Origin: an uncultured Anaerolineae bacterium
GTDB taxonomy: Bacteria > Chloroflexota > Anaerolineae > JACIWP01
Length of the DNA stretch: 64,000 bases
Direction of reading: 5' to 3'
Assembly (NCBI GenBank): GCA_938049385.1
Contig: CALIBQ010000012.1
Location: forward strand, 1-64,000
Shown here: piece after piece, positions 17,628 to 25,730 of the stretch
How positions within the stretch are numbered: position 1 is the first letter of the stretch
Layout: every line of letters begins with the position of its first letter
The notes under the pieces: model-generated
Told to the model about the DNA's origin: nothing
What the model saw: the letters and a program-made list of their open reading frames with translations, nothing else
The model's database searches: none
Position numbers and translations under genes: made by a program

Positions 17628-18680
17628 TCACAGGTCCAGGTTCGGCCAGGATTCCAGCAGCGGCAGGGCGGCGCGCAGCAGCGCGACGGCGTTCTCCAGG
17701 TCATCCAGGCTGAGGACGCACGCCGGCCCATGGATGTACCGGCTGGGGACGGAGAGCGCGACACTGGGGACGCCGGCTCGCGTCAGGTGGATAGCGCCGG
17801 CATCCGTTCCGCCGAGCGCCGGCTCCTTGAATTGATACGGCAGGCCCTGCTTCTCGGCCGTGTCCACCAACAACTGCACCAGCCGACGGTCCGCCACGAA
17901 GGTGCGGTCCGCAATGGTGATGGCCGGCCCCTTGCCCACGCGCGTCACCGGGCTTTGGTCCTTCTCCTTGGGCAGGTCGTCGCAAATGGTGCCCTCCAGG
18001 ACGATGGCCACATCCGGTTCCAGCGCATAGCCCGCCACACGGGCGCCGCGCAGACCGACCTCTTCCTGCACGGTGAACACGCCGGCGATCTCCACCGGAT
18101 ACGGTTCTCCTTGGAGGACTGCCGCCAGCACCGCGCAGCCGGCGCGGTCGTCGAAGGCCTTGCCGCGTACCAGCCGGCTCTCCCCCTCCAGCCCGTGAGG
18201 GCCGAAACGGGTGGCGAACACGGCATAGTCCCCGATCTTGATGCGCTTCTCCGCGGCATCTTTGCTGGTAGCGCCAATGTCAATATACATCTGCTCCACT
18301 GGCACGACGCGCTCGCGCTCTTCCGGCTTGAGCAGATGGATAGGCTTCACGGTGATAACGCCGGGCACCCGCTCGCGCCCGATGAGCACCCGCTTGGCCG
18401 GCAGGAGGCGGGGGTCAATGCCGCCCACCGGCTGAAAGCGGAGCAGGCCGTCCTTTTCTACATGGGTGATCATGAGGCCCACTTCGTCCATATGGGCGGC
18501 CAGCATCACGCGCACTGGGCGGGGCACGCCGGCGCGCGCCCGTTTGATGGCGATCAAGTTCCCCAAACTGTCCGTGCGCAGTTCATCCACATGCGGACGC
18601 ACCGCCTCCGCCAGGATACTGCGCACCTCCTCCTCACAGCCCGAGACGCCAAAGGCATCGCTGAGTCGTTGTAGCAACAC
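17628..18680 (-). CDS. M42 family metallopeptidase (second gene of the peptidase operon)
   Basis: 350 residues. Metal-site motifs: LAAHMDEVGL, GKAFDDRAGCAVLAA, FTVQEEVGLRGA, VAIVLEGTICDD and SRYIHGPACV. The internal PDZ-like insertion typical of M42 lies between the first two. GTG start with GAGAGGAT upstream. It differs from its neighbours around the fourth ligand (VLEGT rather than VD/IDxT), a position known in the family to vary with substrate preference. It is 12 bp downstream of the first M42 gene and 20 bp upstream of the third, so the three are almost certainly one transcription unit. Confidence 0.9.
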   Translation of the reverse strand: MLLQRLSDAFGVSGCEEEVRSILAEAVRPHVDELRTDSLGNLIAIKRARAGVPRPVRVMLAAHMDEVGLMITHVEKDGLLRFQPVGGIDPRLLPAKRVLIGRERVPGVITVKPIHLLKPEERERVVPVEQMYIDIGATSKDAAEKRIKIGDYAVFATRFGPHGLEGESRLVRGKAFDDRAGCAVLAAVLQGEPYPVEIAGVFTVQEEVGLRGARVAGYALEPDVAIVLEGTICDDLPKEKDQSPVTRVGKGPAITIADRTFVADRRLVQLLVDTAEKQGLPYQFKEPALGGTDAGAIHLTRAGVPSVALSVPSRYIHGPACVLSLDDLENAVALLRAALPLLESWPNLDL

Positions 18681-18692
18681 GGCATTATCCTC

Positions 18693-19790
18693 TCACATGG
18701 GCAGGGGAAAATTCAGCCGGCGGACGAAGGCCTCGTCCAGCGTGCTGATGAAATGGGCCAGCAGACGGCCGGCGCGCCGGATATCCTTCAGCGAAATCAC
18801 CTCGACCGGCGAATGCATGTTCTGTGTCGGGATGGACAGCACGGCCGTCGGGATGCCCTCGCGTGCCACCTGTATCGCCCAGCCGTCGGTCCCGCTGTGG
18901 CCGGGCATCGGCTCGATCTGATAAGCGATCTCCAGCGCCTTGGCCGCCTCCACCAAGGCATCATGTAGGACTGGATGCACGTTCGGCCCAATGGCGATGA
19001 CCGGCCCGTCCCCCAGCTCGAACGCCTCCTCATCGGAAAGCCCTGGCCCTTTCCCAAAGGTCACATCAATGGCGATGGCCGCGTCCGGGGCGATACCGTA
19101 GGCGCTGACGATGGCGCCGCGCAGGCCGACCTCCTCCTGCGTTGTGGCGACCGCATACACATCCCAGGTATGGTGCATGGTCCCCAGGTGCATCAAGCAG
19201 GCGGTGGCGACGGCGACAGAGGCGCGGTTGTCGAAGGCTTTGCCGGCCACGCGCTCATTCTCCAGCTCGACGGCCGGCACGCGAAACGCGATGGGATCGC
19301 CGACCGCCACCAGCTTCTGCGCCTGTTCCTGGTTCAGCCCCACATCCACATATAATTCATCCATCGGCATGGGCTTACTGCGGTCCTCTGCCGGTACCAG
19401 GTGAGGCGGCCGCAGGCCGATGACGCCGGGGAGCGCCTGCCGGCCGAAAACCGTTACCTCCTGCCCCGGCAGAACTCGCGCGTCAATGCCGCCCACGCTG
19501 GTGAAGCGCAGGAAGCCTTCCTCGATGCCGGTGACCATCATGCCGATCTCGTCGCAGTGCGTCGCCAGCATGATGGAGCGGGCCGGGGCATCCGCCGGCC
19601 GCTGGCCCCGGCGCAGGCCAATGAGATTGCCCAGGGCATCCGTGCGGAATTCATGCACGTAGGGTTCCCAGTAGGAGCGGATGAGCACCTGGACAGGGCC
19701 TTCAAAGCCGGCAACCCCAGGAGCTTCACTGAGGGCTTTCACGATCTCCAACAGTTCCACCGATGGCTTTTCCTTATTCACTGTCAGCAT
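18693..19790 (-). CDS. M42 family metallopeptidase (first gene of the peptidase run)
   Basis: 365 residues. Metal-site motifs: LATHCDEIGM, GKAFDNRASVAVA, ATTQEEVGLRGA, AIAIDVTFGK and QNMHSPVEV. The Asn after the bridging Asp and the Cys next to the first ligand set it apart from the other two copies, so the three are old paralogues rather than recent duplicates. ATG start with GAGGAC six bases upstream; the first 17 bases overlap the end of the preceding unknown gene, suggesting translational coupling. Confidence 0.9.
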   Translation of the reverse strand: MLTVNKEKPSVELLEIVKALSEAPGVAGFEGPVQVLIRSYWEPYVHEFRTDALGNLIGLRRGQRPADAPARSIMLATHCDEIGMMVTGIEEGFLRFTSVGGIDARVLPGQEVTVFGRQALPGVIGLRPPHLVPAEDRSKPMPMDELYVDVGLNQEQAQKLVAVGDPIAFRVPAVELENERVAGKAFDNRASVAVATACLMHLGTMHHTWDVYAVATTQEEVGLRGAIVSAYGIAPDAAIAIDVTFGKGPGLSDEEAFELGDGPVIAIGPNVHPVLHDALVEAAKALEIAYQIEPMPGHSGTDGWAIQVAREGIPTAVLSIPTQNMHSPVEVISLKDIRRAGRLLAHFISTLDEAFVRRLNFPLPM

Positions 19791-20115
19791 CCGTGTCCTC
19801 GGGCGGGCGGTGAGTAAAAAATGCGGGCATGTTCAGGTCCGCCAGGCTTTGCAGGATGGCGCGGCGGCTGGCCTCCAGGTAGTGGATGTTCATGACGTCT
19901 TCCCACAGCTCCTGCCGCCGGCTGAGCCAGTGGGGGCCGGCGGAAAACAGGTTGTTGAGATAGCGGAACAGGCTGGTCTGAATCTGGTTTTCGACCTCAT
20001 CCAGCCGGCGGTGCAGGTACAACCGCTTGGAAGCGCGGTTCATCTGTTCCACATCGGGTCGAACGGGAGCACGTCGAGCGCGCGGACCGCTGGGACGATT
20101 TCTTTCTCCGACCAT
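19774..20115 (-). CDS. small protein of unknown function at the head of the M42 operon
   Basis: 113 residues, basic N-terminus (RNRPSGPRARRAPVRP), a helical and amphipathic middle part with RRLDEVENQIQTSLFRYLNNLF, and an acidic tail ending DTDADSE. No signal peptide or membrane segment. I do not recognise a family. AGGTGG lies upstream of the ATG. It overlaps the first M42 gene by 17 bp, which supports it being a real translated gene of the same operon. It could be a partner or regulator of the peptidases, but nothing in the sequence proves it. Confidence 0.6.
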   Translation of the reverse strand: MVGERNRPSGPRARRAPVRPDVEQMNRASKRLYLHRRLDEVENQIQTSLFRYLNNLFSAGPHWLSRRQELWEDVMNIHYLEASRRAILQSLADLNMPAFFTHRPPEDTDADSE

Positions 20116-20184
20116 ATATCCACCTTATCAGGAATCTTGCGCGGTCATCTTATCATCATCGGGGGGAGATGTCAAAGCGCTGGG

Positions 20185-20245
20185 GCAAGGGCGTTGGAAA
20201 GGCTTGCCGGGCAGTGGAAACTGCGGGTCTGCACCAGCCCGCATA
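20185..20245 (+). repeat. degenerate left end of the hairpin-rich element (copy E)
   Basis: CAAGGGCGTTGGAAAG followed by GGGCAGTGGAAACTGCGG corresponds to the left terminal repeat and first hairpin of the elements at 26254 and 62876, with several changes. No right end is present. The rest of the 364-bp gap 20116-20479 holds the channel-gene operator and promoter. Confidence 0.45.
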
Positions 20246-20250
20246 AAGCT

Positions 20251-20266
20251 CGTGATATGTATCACA
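20251..20266. promoter_or_regulatory. CRP/FNR-family or Rex-like operator upstream of the formate/nitrite channel gene
   Basis: CGTGATATGTATCACA is a near-perfect dyad: GTGAT-ATGT-ATCAC. It matches TGTGA-N6-TCACA (CRP type) at all but one base, and the 18-mer around it matches TTGTGA-N6-TCACAA (Rex type) at all but two. Its centre is about 57 bp upstream of the predicted transcription start, a typical class I activator position. Confidence 0.55.
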
Positions 20267-20280
20267 GTCCTTTGGTGATG

Positions 20281-20308
20281 TTGACAATTTCAGGATTTGG
20301 AGTATATT
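20281..20308 (+). promoter_or_regulatory. promoter of the formate/nitrite channel gene
   Basis: TTGACA (20281-20286) and TATATT (20303-20308) with 16 bp between. The leader is about 165 bases. Confidence 0.6.
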
Positions 20309-20479
20309 AGTCGTCGACAATTGGGCGCGCATTGAGAATCATAGGTAGACCGGGCCAGCGTTCTCAGCAGTTCGTTGCGCCCTCGCAGTGTGGGTGCCGG
20401 CCTTTCCTTGTCTCGCAATTTTGCCAGCGTGGCAATGCATTTCACGCTCATATATCTCGCCAGTTCGGAGGAATTTGCC

Positions 20480-21331
20480 ATGTCCACAGAAACGTTTCGC
20501 TTCGATGCGTTCCTGCCGCCCGAAATGGCCGGCCGTGCGGAGGCCATCGGCGTGCGCAAGGCCAGCATGTCCGCCTCGGTGATGTTCGCCCTGGCGATCC
20601 TGGCCGGCGCGTTCATCGCTTGCGGCGCCATCTTCGCCACCACGGTCGCCGCCGGCGCCGGCGATGTCCTGCCCTACGGCGTCGTGCGACTGCTCAGCGG
20701 CTTGGTCTTCTGCCTCGGCCTTATCCTGGTTGTCGTGGCCGGCGCAGAGCTTTTCACCGGCAACAACCTCATTATCATGGCCTGGGTCAACGGCAAGGTA
20801 ACACTGCTCCAGCTTTTGCGCAACTGGGTCATCGTCTATGTCGGCAACTTCGTGGGCTCCATCCTCACCGCCGCCATCATGTTTCTGACCAAGCAGTACA
20901 CCTTTGGCAAGGGAGCTGTGGGGATAGCGGCATTGAACACCGCCAACGCCAAGTGCAGTCTGGACTTCATCCAAGCCATCGCCCTGGGCGTGATGTGCAA
21001 TGCCCTGGTGTGTCTGGCGGTCTGGCTAACCTTCAGCGGCCGCTCCACCACCGATAAAATCCTGGCCATCATCTTCCCCATCAGCGCCTTCGTGGCCGCC
21101 GGCTTCGAGCACAGCATCGCCAACATGTACTTCATCCCTGTGGGGCTGTTCATCAAGAGCAATGCCGCGTTTCTCAGCTCCATCGGCAAAAGCGCGGCTG
21201 ATTTCGCTAACCTCACCTGGGCGAACTTCTTCCTGCGCAACCTGCTCCCTGTAACTATCGGGAACATCATCGGCGGGGCCGGCCTGGTGGGCCTGGTGTA
21301 CTGGTTCATTTACCTGCGGCCGAAAGAGTAA
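20480..21331 (+). CDS. formate/nitrite transporter (FNT) family channel
   Basis: 283 residues, six membrane helices with the inverted three-plus-three repeat of FNT pentameric channels. Family landmarks: GAFIACGAIFATT in helix 1, GAELFTGNNLIIM (the FNT G-A-E-L-F-T-G-N signature) in the second, NWVIVYVGNFVGS, LGVMCNALVCLAVWL (signature C-N-x-L-V-C-L-A) and FEHSIANMYFIP carrying the conserved His-Asn of the central pore. Transports formate, nitrite or hydrosulfide across the cytoplasmic membrane; which one cannot be assigned. Start 20480 has GGAGGA seven bases upstream; the longer frame from 20375 would cover the untranslated leader. A redox-type operator upstream suggests control by oxygen or redox state. 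Confidence 0.92.
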   Translation: MSTETFRFDAFLPPEMAGRAEAIGVRKASMSASVMFALAILAGAFIACGAIFATTVAAGAGDVLPYGVVRLLSGLVFCLGLILVVVAGAELFTGNNLIIMAWVNGKVTLLQLLRNWVIVYVGNFVGSILTAAIMFLTKQYTFGKGAVGIAALNTANAKCSLDFIQAIALGVMCNALVCLAVWLTFSGRSTTDKILAIIFPISAFVAAGFEHSIANMYFIPVGLFIKSNAAFLSSIGKSAADFANLTWANFFLRNLLPVTIGNIIGGAGLVGLVYWFIYLRPKE

Positions 21332-21359
21332 AGGGGAAAGAACGCTTGCGGGGCCTACG

Positions 21360-21401
21360 CATACAGCGGCCTTCCGGATACACCTGGAAGGCCGCTGTAT
21401 G
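21360..21401. terminator. long bidirectional hairpin between convergent genes
   Basis: Perfect 16-bp stem CATACAGCGGCCTTCC / GGAAGGCCGCTGTATG with a 10-base loop, between the channel gene and the convergent ABC ATPase gene. No T-run is present. Confidence 0.6.
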
Positions 21402-21402
21402 T

Positions 21403-22146
21403 TCAGGGCCGCGTCTGTGCGGCGGCCAGCAGTTCCTGATAGAGCTGGGCGGCGAAGTGCACCACATCGGGGTCTTCCGGCCGGCGCTCCGCCGGCGAGC
21501 GCGCCAGGGTGAAGGTGCGGACGATTTGGGCCGGCGATCCCTGCATGATGATCACGCGATGCGCCACCAGCGCCGCCTCCTGCACCTCATGGGTGACAAA
21601 AATAATCGGGCGCGGGGAACTGCGCCATTCCTCCACCAGCAGACGCACCAGCTCCAGCCGCAGGAGCACATCCAGGGATTTGAAAGGCTCGTCCAAGAGC
21701 AGTAGCTCCGGGTCCACCGCCAGGGCACGCGCCAATGCCGCCCGCTGACGCATGCCCCCGCTGAGCTGGTGCGGATAGTGGTCGGCGAAGGGCTCCAGGC
21801 CCATGTGCGCGATGAGCCGGTTCGCCGCCTGCCGGCGTTCTTCCTCCCGCACGCCGCGCGCCTTCAGCCCGAAGGCAATATTCTCCCGCACCGTGCGCCA
21901 CGGCAGGAGCCGCGGTTCCTGAAAGACGTAGCCGAGGCGTGCCGGCCGGCGTATCTCGCCGGCGTCCGGCGCCAGCAGGCCGGCGATCAGGTTCAACAGG
22001 GTGGTCTTCCCACAGCCGGATGGCCCCAGGATGCACAATATCTCTCCCCCCTTGACTTCCAGGTTCCAATCGTGCAGGACCGGCCGGCCGGGGAAAGATT
22101 TGCTGACATGCCGCATGGTCAGGATGGGGACATCTGCCGGCACCAT
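21403..22146 (-). CDS. ABC transporter ATP-binding protein, NitT/TauT (SsuB/TauB-like) family
   Basis: 247 residues. Walker A GPSGCGKTT, Q-loop YVFQEPRLLPW, signature LSGGMRQRAALARAL, Walker B ELLLLDEPFKSLD and H-loop THEVQEA. The F-Q-E-P-x-L-L-P-W and LSGGMRQR forms are typical of importers for nitrate, sulfonate, taurine or thiamin-precursor-like substrates. Start 22146 (MVPADVP) leaves GGGAGG six bases upstream; two ATGs further up overlap the permease stop. Last gene of a binding-protein, permease, ATPase operon. Hydrolyses ATP on the cytoplasmic face. Confidence 0.9.
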   Translation of the reverse strand: MVPADVPILTMRHVSKSFPGRPVLHDWNLEVKGGEILCILGPSGCGKTTLLNLIAGLLAPDAGEIRRPARLGYVFQEPRLLPWRTVRENIAFGLKARGVREEERRQAANRLIAHMGLEPFADHYPHQLSGGMRQRAALARALAVDPELLLLDEPFKSLDVLLRLELVRLLVEEWRSSPRPIIFVTHEVQEAALVAHRVIIMQGSPAQIVRTFTLARSPAERRPEDPDVVHFAAQLYQELLAAAQTRP

Positions 22147-22157
22147 CTTCATCCTCC

Positions 22158-22922
22158 CTACCGCGCCCGCTTCCAAGCCTCGGCCCGGCGCTGGAGGGTC
22201 CGCACCAGGCCGGCCTCCAGCAGTGCCAGCAGGGTCACGGTGACCAGCACCCAGGCGAAGACGCGCGGGGTTTCCAGGTAAATGCGGGCGAGGGCCAAGG
22301 CATACCCCACGCCGGCATCGCTTCCCAGCAGTTCGCCCATGATGCCGACGCGCACCGAGAGGCTGGCGGCGACCTGCAGGCCGGCGAAAAGGTGCGGTGT
22401 TAGGGCCGGCAGGTAGACATCCTCGAACAGGGTGCGGCCGCGGGCGCCGTACGCACGGGCCATGGCCAGCAAATCCGGGTCCATCGCCCGCACCCCTTCA
22501 TATACATTAGCGAAGACCACCGGCGCGCTGACCACCACGCTGGTGAAAATGGGCGTCACAGAGCCAGTGCCGAACCAGACCAGGGCCAGCACCAACCAGG
22601 AGATGGGCGGGGCGCTCATCGCCAGGCTGACCGCCGGCTGGATAAAGGGATGCCAGCGCGGCCGAAATCCCACCAGCAGGCCGGCAGTTCCCCCCACCAG
22701 CACGCTGATGCCAAAGGCGATCAGGATGCGGGCCAGGGTGATGCCGGCCTGCCGGAACAGCTCTCCGCTAGCCGCCAGTTGGGCCAGGGCTTGCGCGGTT
22801 TCCAGCGGCGAAGGCACCAGCACCGTGGGATAGTAGGCCGCCAGCGCGCTCCACATAGCCAGGAGCGCCGCGGTCCCAAGGGCATAGCGCCAGGCTCGCT
22901 CAACCGGAGATATAGAAGTCAT
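22158..22922 (-). CDS. ABC transporter permease, NitT/TauT (SsuC/TauC-like) family
   Basis: 254 residues, about six membrane helices. The EAA loop that contacts the ATPase reads ARAYGARGRTLFEDVYLPALTPHLFAGLQVA, close to the A-x-x-x-G-(9 residues)-P motif of BPD_transp_1 permeases. The VPSPLETAQALAQL sequence after the first helix is also typical of the NitT/TauT group. Start 22922 overlaps the end of the binding-protein gene by 23 bp. The longer frame to 23399 is a shadow of that gene. Confidence 0.9.
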   Translation of the reverse strand: MTSISPVERAWRYALGTAALLAMWSALAAYYPTVLVPSPLETAQALAQLAASGELFRQAGITLARILIAFGISVLVGGTAGLLVGFRPRWHPFIQPAVSLAMSAPPISWLVLALVWFGTGSVTPIFTSVVVSAPVVFANVYEGVRAMDPDLLAMARAYGARGRTLFEDVYLPALTPHLFAGLQVAASLSVRVGIMGELLGSDAGVGYALALARIYLETPRVFAWVLVTVTLLALLEAGLVRTLQRRAEAWKRAR

Positions 22923-23913
22923 CTCCCGGCAGTTTGCCCCCGTAAATAGCCGGCGACAGCTTCGCCAGCTCGTTGAAGAAGAACTCGATCTCTTTGCGGG
23001 CGTCTTTGGCGGCGACCCATTCGAAGGTGATGTGAGGGAGCGACGCTTCCATGGCCTGCGCCGGCATCTCCGGGATGTACTGCGTGCCCAGGGCGGCGGC
23101 CTCTTTCGGATGGTCGCGCACCCAGGCGACGGCCTCCGCATGCGCGCTCTGCAGGCGTTTGATGACCTGCGGATGCTCCTTGACCAGGCCCGGGAGCACG
23201 GCGACGCCGGCCATAGGCAGGCGCGGGGGCTGTCCGGTCGCGGCCGCCCATTCGGCCTGATAATCAATGACGCGGTGCAGGGTGATGCCGGCGCCTTTGG
23301 CCTTGAGCAGTGCCAAGGTGGCGGATGGCTCGGAGAGCACGGCGTGCCGCGCTTGGCCGGCGGCCAGCAGGTTGGCGGCCTCCGGCGCGGCGGTGACATA
23401 GCGGGCAGTGATGTCCTTACCCAATGCCATACCCCGATACTGGAGGAGAAGCTGGGTCATCAGGTCCGGCAAATCCCCCTGGAACGGGATCAGCACTTCC
23501 TGGCCGCGCAGGTCCTCCCAGCCCTGAATTCCTTCGTCGGTGCTGACCAGATACAGGATGCCCCAGATATACACGTTGGCGAGCTGGACCCCCAGCCCCT
23601 TATTGTACAGTGCGGCGGCCACATTTACCGGCAGGCCGGAGATTTGCGCCTGACCGCTGGTGATGCGGGCGCGCATCTCGTCGGCGGTTTTCCAGAGCAG
23701 GAACTCGGCGCTGTCGGCCAGGCCGGCGAAGGCGTTGTCATGCACCAGCTTGGCCAGCGCGATGGATGGGGGAGAGGCCGGCGCCTGGATGGCCAACTTC
23801 TCCAGCTTTTTCCCCGCTGAACATCCCGCCAGCACGGACAGCCCACTGCCGGCCAGCACGACCCCGCCGGCGGCTAAGCCCACCTGTCTCAGAAAGCGGC
23901 GTCGTGAGTACAT
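22900..23913 (-). CDS. ABC transporter substrate-binding lipoprotein, NMT1/TauA-like
   Basis: 337 residues. The N-terminus MYSRRRFLRQVGLAAGG has a full twin-arginine motif (SRRRFL) followed by a hydrophobic stretch and the lipobox SVLAGC, so a Tat-exported lipoprotein. The mature part has the alpha/beta type II binding-protein pattern: APASPPSIALAKL at the ligand-cleft start, SGQAQISGLPVNVAAALYNKG, and DLRGQEVLIPFQGDLPDLMTQLLL. This fits the NMT1/SsuA/TauA group that captures nitrate, sulfonates or pyrimidine-like ligands. Its position beside a formate/nitrite channel hints at anion or nitrogen supply, but that is only context. Confidence 0.85.
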   Translation of the reverse strand: MYSRRRFLRQVGLAAGGVVLAGSGLSVLAGCSAGKKLEKLAIQAPASPPSIALAKLVHDNAFAGLADSAEFLLWKTADEMRARITSGQAQISGLPVNVAAALYNKGLGVQLANVYIWGILYLVSTDEGIQGWEDLRGQEVLIPFQGDLPDLMTQLLLQYRGMALGKDITARYVTAAPEAANLLAAGQARHAVLSEPSATLALLKAKGAGITLHRVIDYQAEWAAATGQPPRLPMAGVAVLPGLVKEHPQVIKRLQSAHAEAVAWVRDHPKEAAALGTQYIPEMPAQAMEASLPHITFEWVAAKDARKEIEFFFNELAKLSPAIYGGKLPGDDFYISG

Positions 23914-23941
23914 GGTGTATCACCTCTGCTAGCATGATGGG

Positions 23942-24577
23942 TTATGACGATTGCCGGATCAGGAAAAACGAAAGGGTCGCCAGTCTGGCGGCCAGGTCTT
24001 CGTTGAACACCATCACCCCTGTGGGGACCCGCAGGGAGACTGGGGCGAAGTTCCAGATAAGGTGGATGCCGGCGGCGGCCAGGCGGTCAGCGATGGATTG
24101 GGCCTGTGCGGCCGGCACCGCCAGGATGGCCATGCGCACGTCATTCTGGTGGACAAATGTCTCCAGCTCCTCCAGCGGGAGCACGCGGATACTGCCGATC
24201 CGCTGTCCGATCTTCGAGGGGTCAATGTCGAAGGCGGCGACAATCTGAAGGTGGTAGCGGGCGAAGCCTGGGTAGGATGCCAGGGCGCGCCCCAGGTTTC
24301 CCACCCCGATGAGGATGGCTTTTTTGGGTTCGTTGAGGCCGAGGATTCTCTCCAGGTGGGCGGCCAGTTCGTAGACGTCGTAGCCGACGCCTGGCCGGCC
24401 GAATTCCCCCAGGTAGCTCAGGTCTTTGCGGGCCTGGGCCGCCGGCACGCCGGCCTCTTCCCCCAGCTCGTCGGAGGAGATAATGCTCTGGCCCTCGTGC
24501 ATGGCCTGGAGGAGCCGGCGGTAGTAATGGGGCAGTCGCATGAGACACGGCTTTGGCAGAAGCACTGACCCGGCCAT
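23942..24577 (-). CDS. rex: redox-sensing transcriptional repressor Rex
   Basis: 211 residues. An N-terminal winged helix with RLPHYYRRL and SDELGEEAGVPAAQARKDLSYLGEFGRPGVGYDV (residues about 30-65) is the Rex DNA-binding signature. It is followed by a Rossmann domain with ILIGVGNLGRALASY, FDIDPSKIG and a C-terminal swapped helix. Rex binds operators when NADH/NAD+ is low and leaves them when NADH rises, controlling fermentative and anaerobic respiratory genes. Start 24577 has GGGGAGG six bases upstream. Its own promoter is overlapped by a Rex-type dyad. Located between a transport operon and a tRNA gene. Confidence 0.95.
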   Translation of the reverse strand: MAGSVLLPKPCLMRLPHYYRRLLQAMHEGQSIISSDELGEEAGVPAAQARKDLSYLGEFGRPGVGYDVYELAAHLERILGLNEPKKAILIGVGNLGRALASYPGFARYHLQIVAAFDIDPSKIGQRIGSIRVLPLEELETFVHQNDVRMAILAVPAAQAQSIADRLAAAGIHLIWNFAPVSLRVPTGVMVFNEDLAARLATLSFFLIRQSS

Positions 24578-24600
24578 CCGAAACCTCCCCGCAGGTGCAT

Positions 24601-24618
24601 TCGTGCGGAATTGCACAA
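24601..24618. promoter_or_regulatory. putative Rex operator in the rex promoter
   Basis: TCGTGC-GGAATT-GCACAA: half-sites TTGTGC and GCACGA on the gene strand, spaced as in the Rex consensus TTGTGA-N6-TCACAA. It lies immediately downstream of the rex -10 element, where bound protein would block transcription. Confidence 0.6.
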
Positions 24619-24647
24619 ATTATACCGCTGATTGGCCGGCTCGTCAA
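24619..24647 (-). promoter_or_regulatory. rex promoter
   Basis: On the minus strand TTGACG (24647-24642) and TATAAT (24624-24619) are separated by 17 bp. Confidence 0.7.
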
Positions 24648-24659
24648 ATGATACAAGAC

Positions 24660-24686
24660 AAAAAGCCCTCCGCGTTCGGAGGGCTT
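24660..24686 (-). terminator. terminator of the tRNA-Gly gene
   Basis: On the minus strand AAGCCCTCCG-AACG-CGGAGGGCTT followed by TTTG, directly downstream of the tRNA. Confidence 0.8.
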
Positions 24687-24692
24687 CGATTA

Positions 24693-24767
<75 letters not shown>

Positions 24768-24782
24768 CCGATGTCAATATTT

Positions 24783-24811
24783 ATTATAGTCAAAATCCAG
24801 GGTCTCGTCAA
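24783..24811 (-). promoter_or_regulatory. promoter of the tRNA-Gly gene
   Basis: On the minus strand TTGACG (24811-24806) and TATAAT (24788-24783), spacer 17 bp, 15 bp before the tRNA. Confidence 0.7.
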
Positions 24812-24905
24812 ATCGCTGATTTGCCCCAGATGTTTCGCCCGGCGACCGCGCTCCGGAGAGGGTACTGGGGTAAGATGGGAAACTGGCGCTGGGGCTGAAA
24901 GAAAG

Positions 24906-24929
24906 AGCGCCCGCCGGCCGGCGGGCGCT
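24906..24929 (-). terminator. palindromic terminator of the ferritin-like gene
   Basis: A perfect 24-bp palindrome (AGCGCCCGCCGG and its complement) followed on the minus strand by CTTTCTTTC, 28 bp after the ferritin-like stop codon. Confidence 0.7.
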
Positions 24930-24956
24930 TGTACCATACGCCGCTTCGCGGGACAG

Positions 24957-25508
24957 TTACCGCAGGAATTTGGAGACGAACGGAGAGGTCTCCCCACGGC
25001 GCATGAAGTGCCCGGATGGCCCCTCTCCCAGGAACTCGGAGAACCAGGATTCGTGCTCGATCTCCTCGTTGAGGATCGCCAATGCCAGGTCATAGGTGCG
25101 GTGATCCTTGCCGGCGGTCAGGTTGCAGATCTGGGTGTAGCCGTGCACCGCACAGCGTTCGGCCTGCACGAGGACGTTGAGCATTGCTTTGATGTCAGTA
25201 GGGTCAGCAGGAAGAGCGGCCGGCGGACAGGCAGAGAGGTCATGGAAGACCTTCATGTCCTTGGGGAGTTCCCCACCCAGCTCATAGATGCGGGGCACCA
25301 GCGCCTCAAAGTGATTGCGGTCCTCGATGCGAGCTATCTCGGCGATCTCTTTGATGCCCTCACCCTCAAGACCGATCAGGTTCACGCGCAAGAGGGTGTA
25401 GTAGTAATAGGTGGTAAGTTCCGCGGATGCGTTGCGGACCAACAAGTCCAGCAACTGGTTCAGGTCAATGCCGGCAGCTTCTACGACTTTACGTGCTACT
25501 TTTGCCAT
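24957..25508 (-). CDS. DPSL/ferritin-like oxidative-stress protein
   Basis: 183 residues, an all-helical ferritin-like fold. Ligand-type residues appear as SAELTTYYYYTLLR (first Glu), RIEDRNHFEAL (Glu-x-x-His), QAERCAVHGYTQIC (Glu plus His) and NEEIEHESWFSEF (Glu-x-x-His). The pair of Cys residues around the second helix pair (DLSACPP and ERCAVHGYTQIC) is the mark of Dps-like (DPSL/thioferritin) proteins of archaea and anaerobic bacteria, which use peroxide to oxidise and store iron as a 12-mer shell. Start ATG with a strong TAAGGAGGA. The Fur/PerR gene lies upstream on the same strand, 222 bp away. I favour DPSL over bacterioferritin because of the length and the Cys pair. Confidence 0.8.
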   Translation of the reverse strand: MAKVARKVVEAAGIDLNQLLDLLVRNASAELTTYYYYTLLRVNLIGLEGEGIKEIAEIARIEDRNHFEALVPRIYELGGELPKDMKVFHDLSACPPAALPADPTDIKAMLNVLVQAERCAVHGYTQICNLTAGKDHRTYDLALAILNEEIEHESWFSEFLGEGPSGHFMRRGETSPFVSKFLR

Positions 25509-25730
25509 GGTGATTCCTCCTTATAGCGCATATTGGATTTGACTACAACTTGACGATGTTTCCTTTGCGAAGCGCATACCTTGATGTATCAGTGACTCCA
25601 ACCACCCCCTTTCGATGTGTGCGGGCCGGCAATCCCATGAGCCGGAACATCCTCATCGTGCATTATTGACATCGATAGAAAACAAAAACTTATAGAAAAT
25701 GAATTTCCATCATAAGCAAAAAATAAAAAA

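Noticed and set aside
21360-21401. Long palindrome as a protein-binding operator
   Set aside because: It lies between two convergent gene ends, where a terminator is the simpler reading.
25509-25730. PerR or Fur box upstream of the DPSL gene
   Set aside because: AT-rich and partly symmetric around 25690-25717, but I could not fit a box with acceptable matches.
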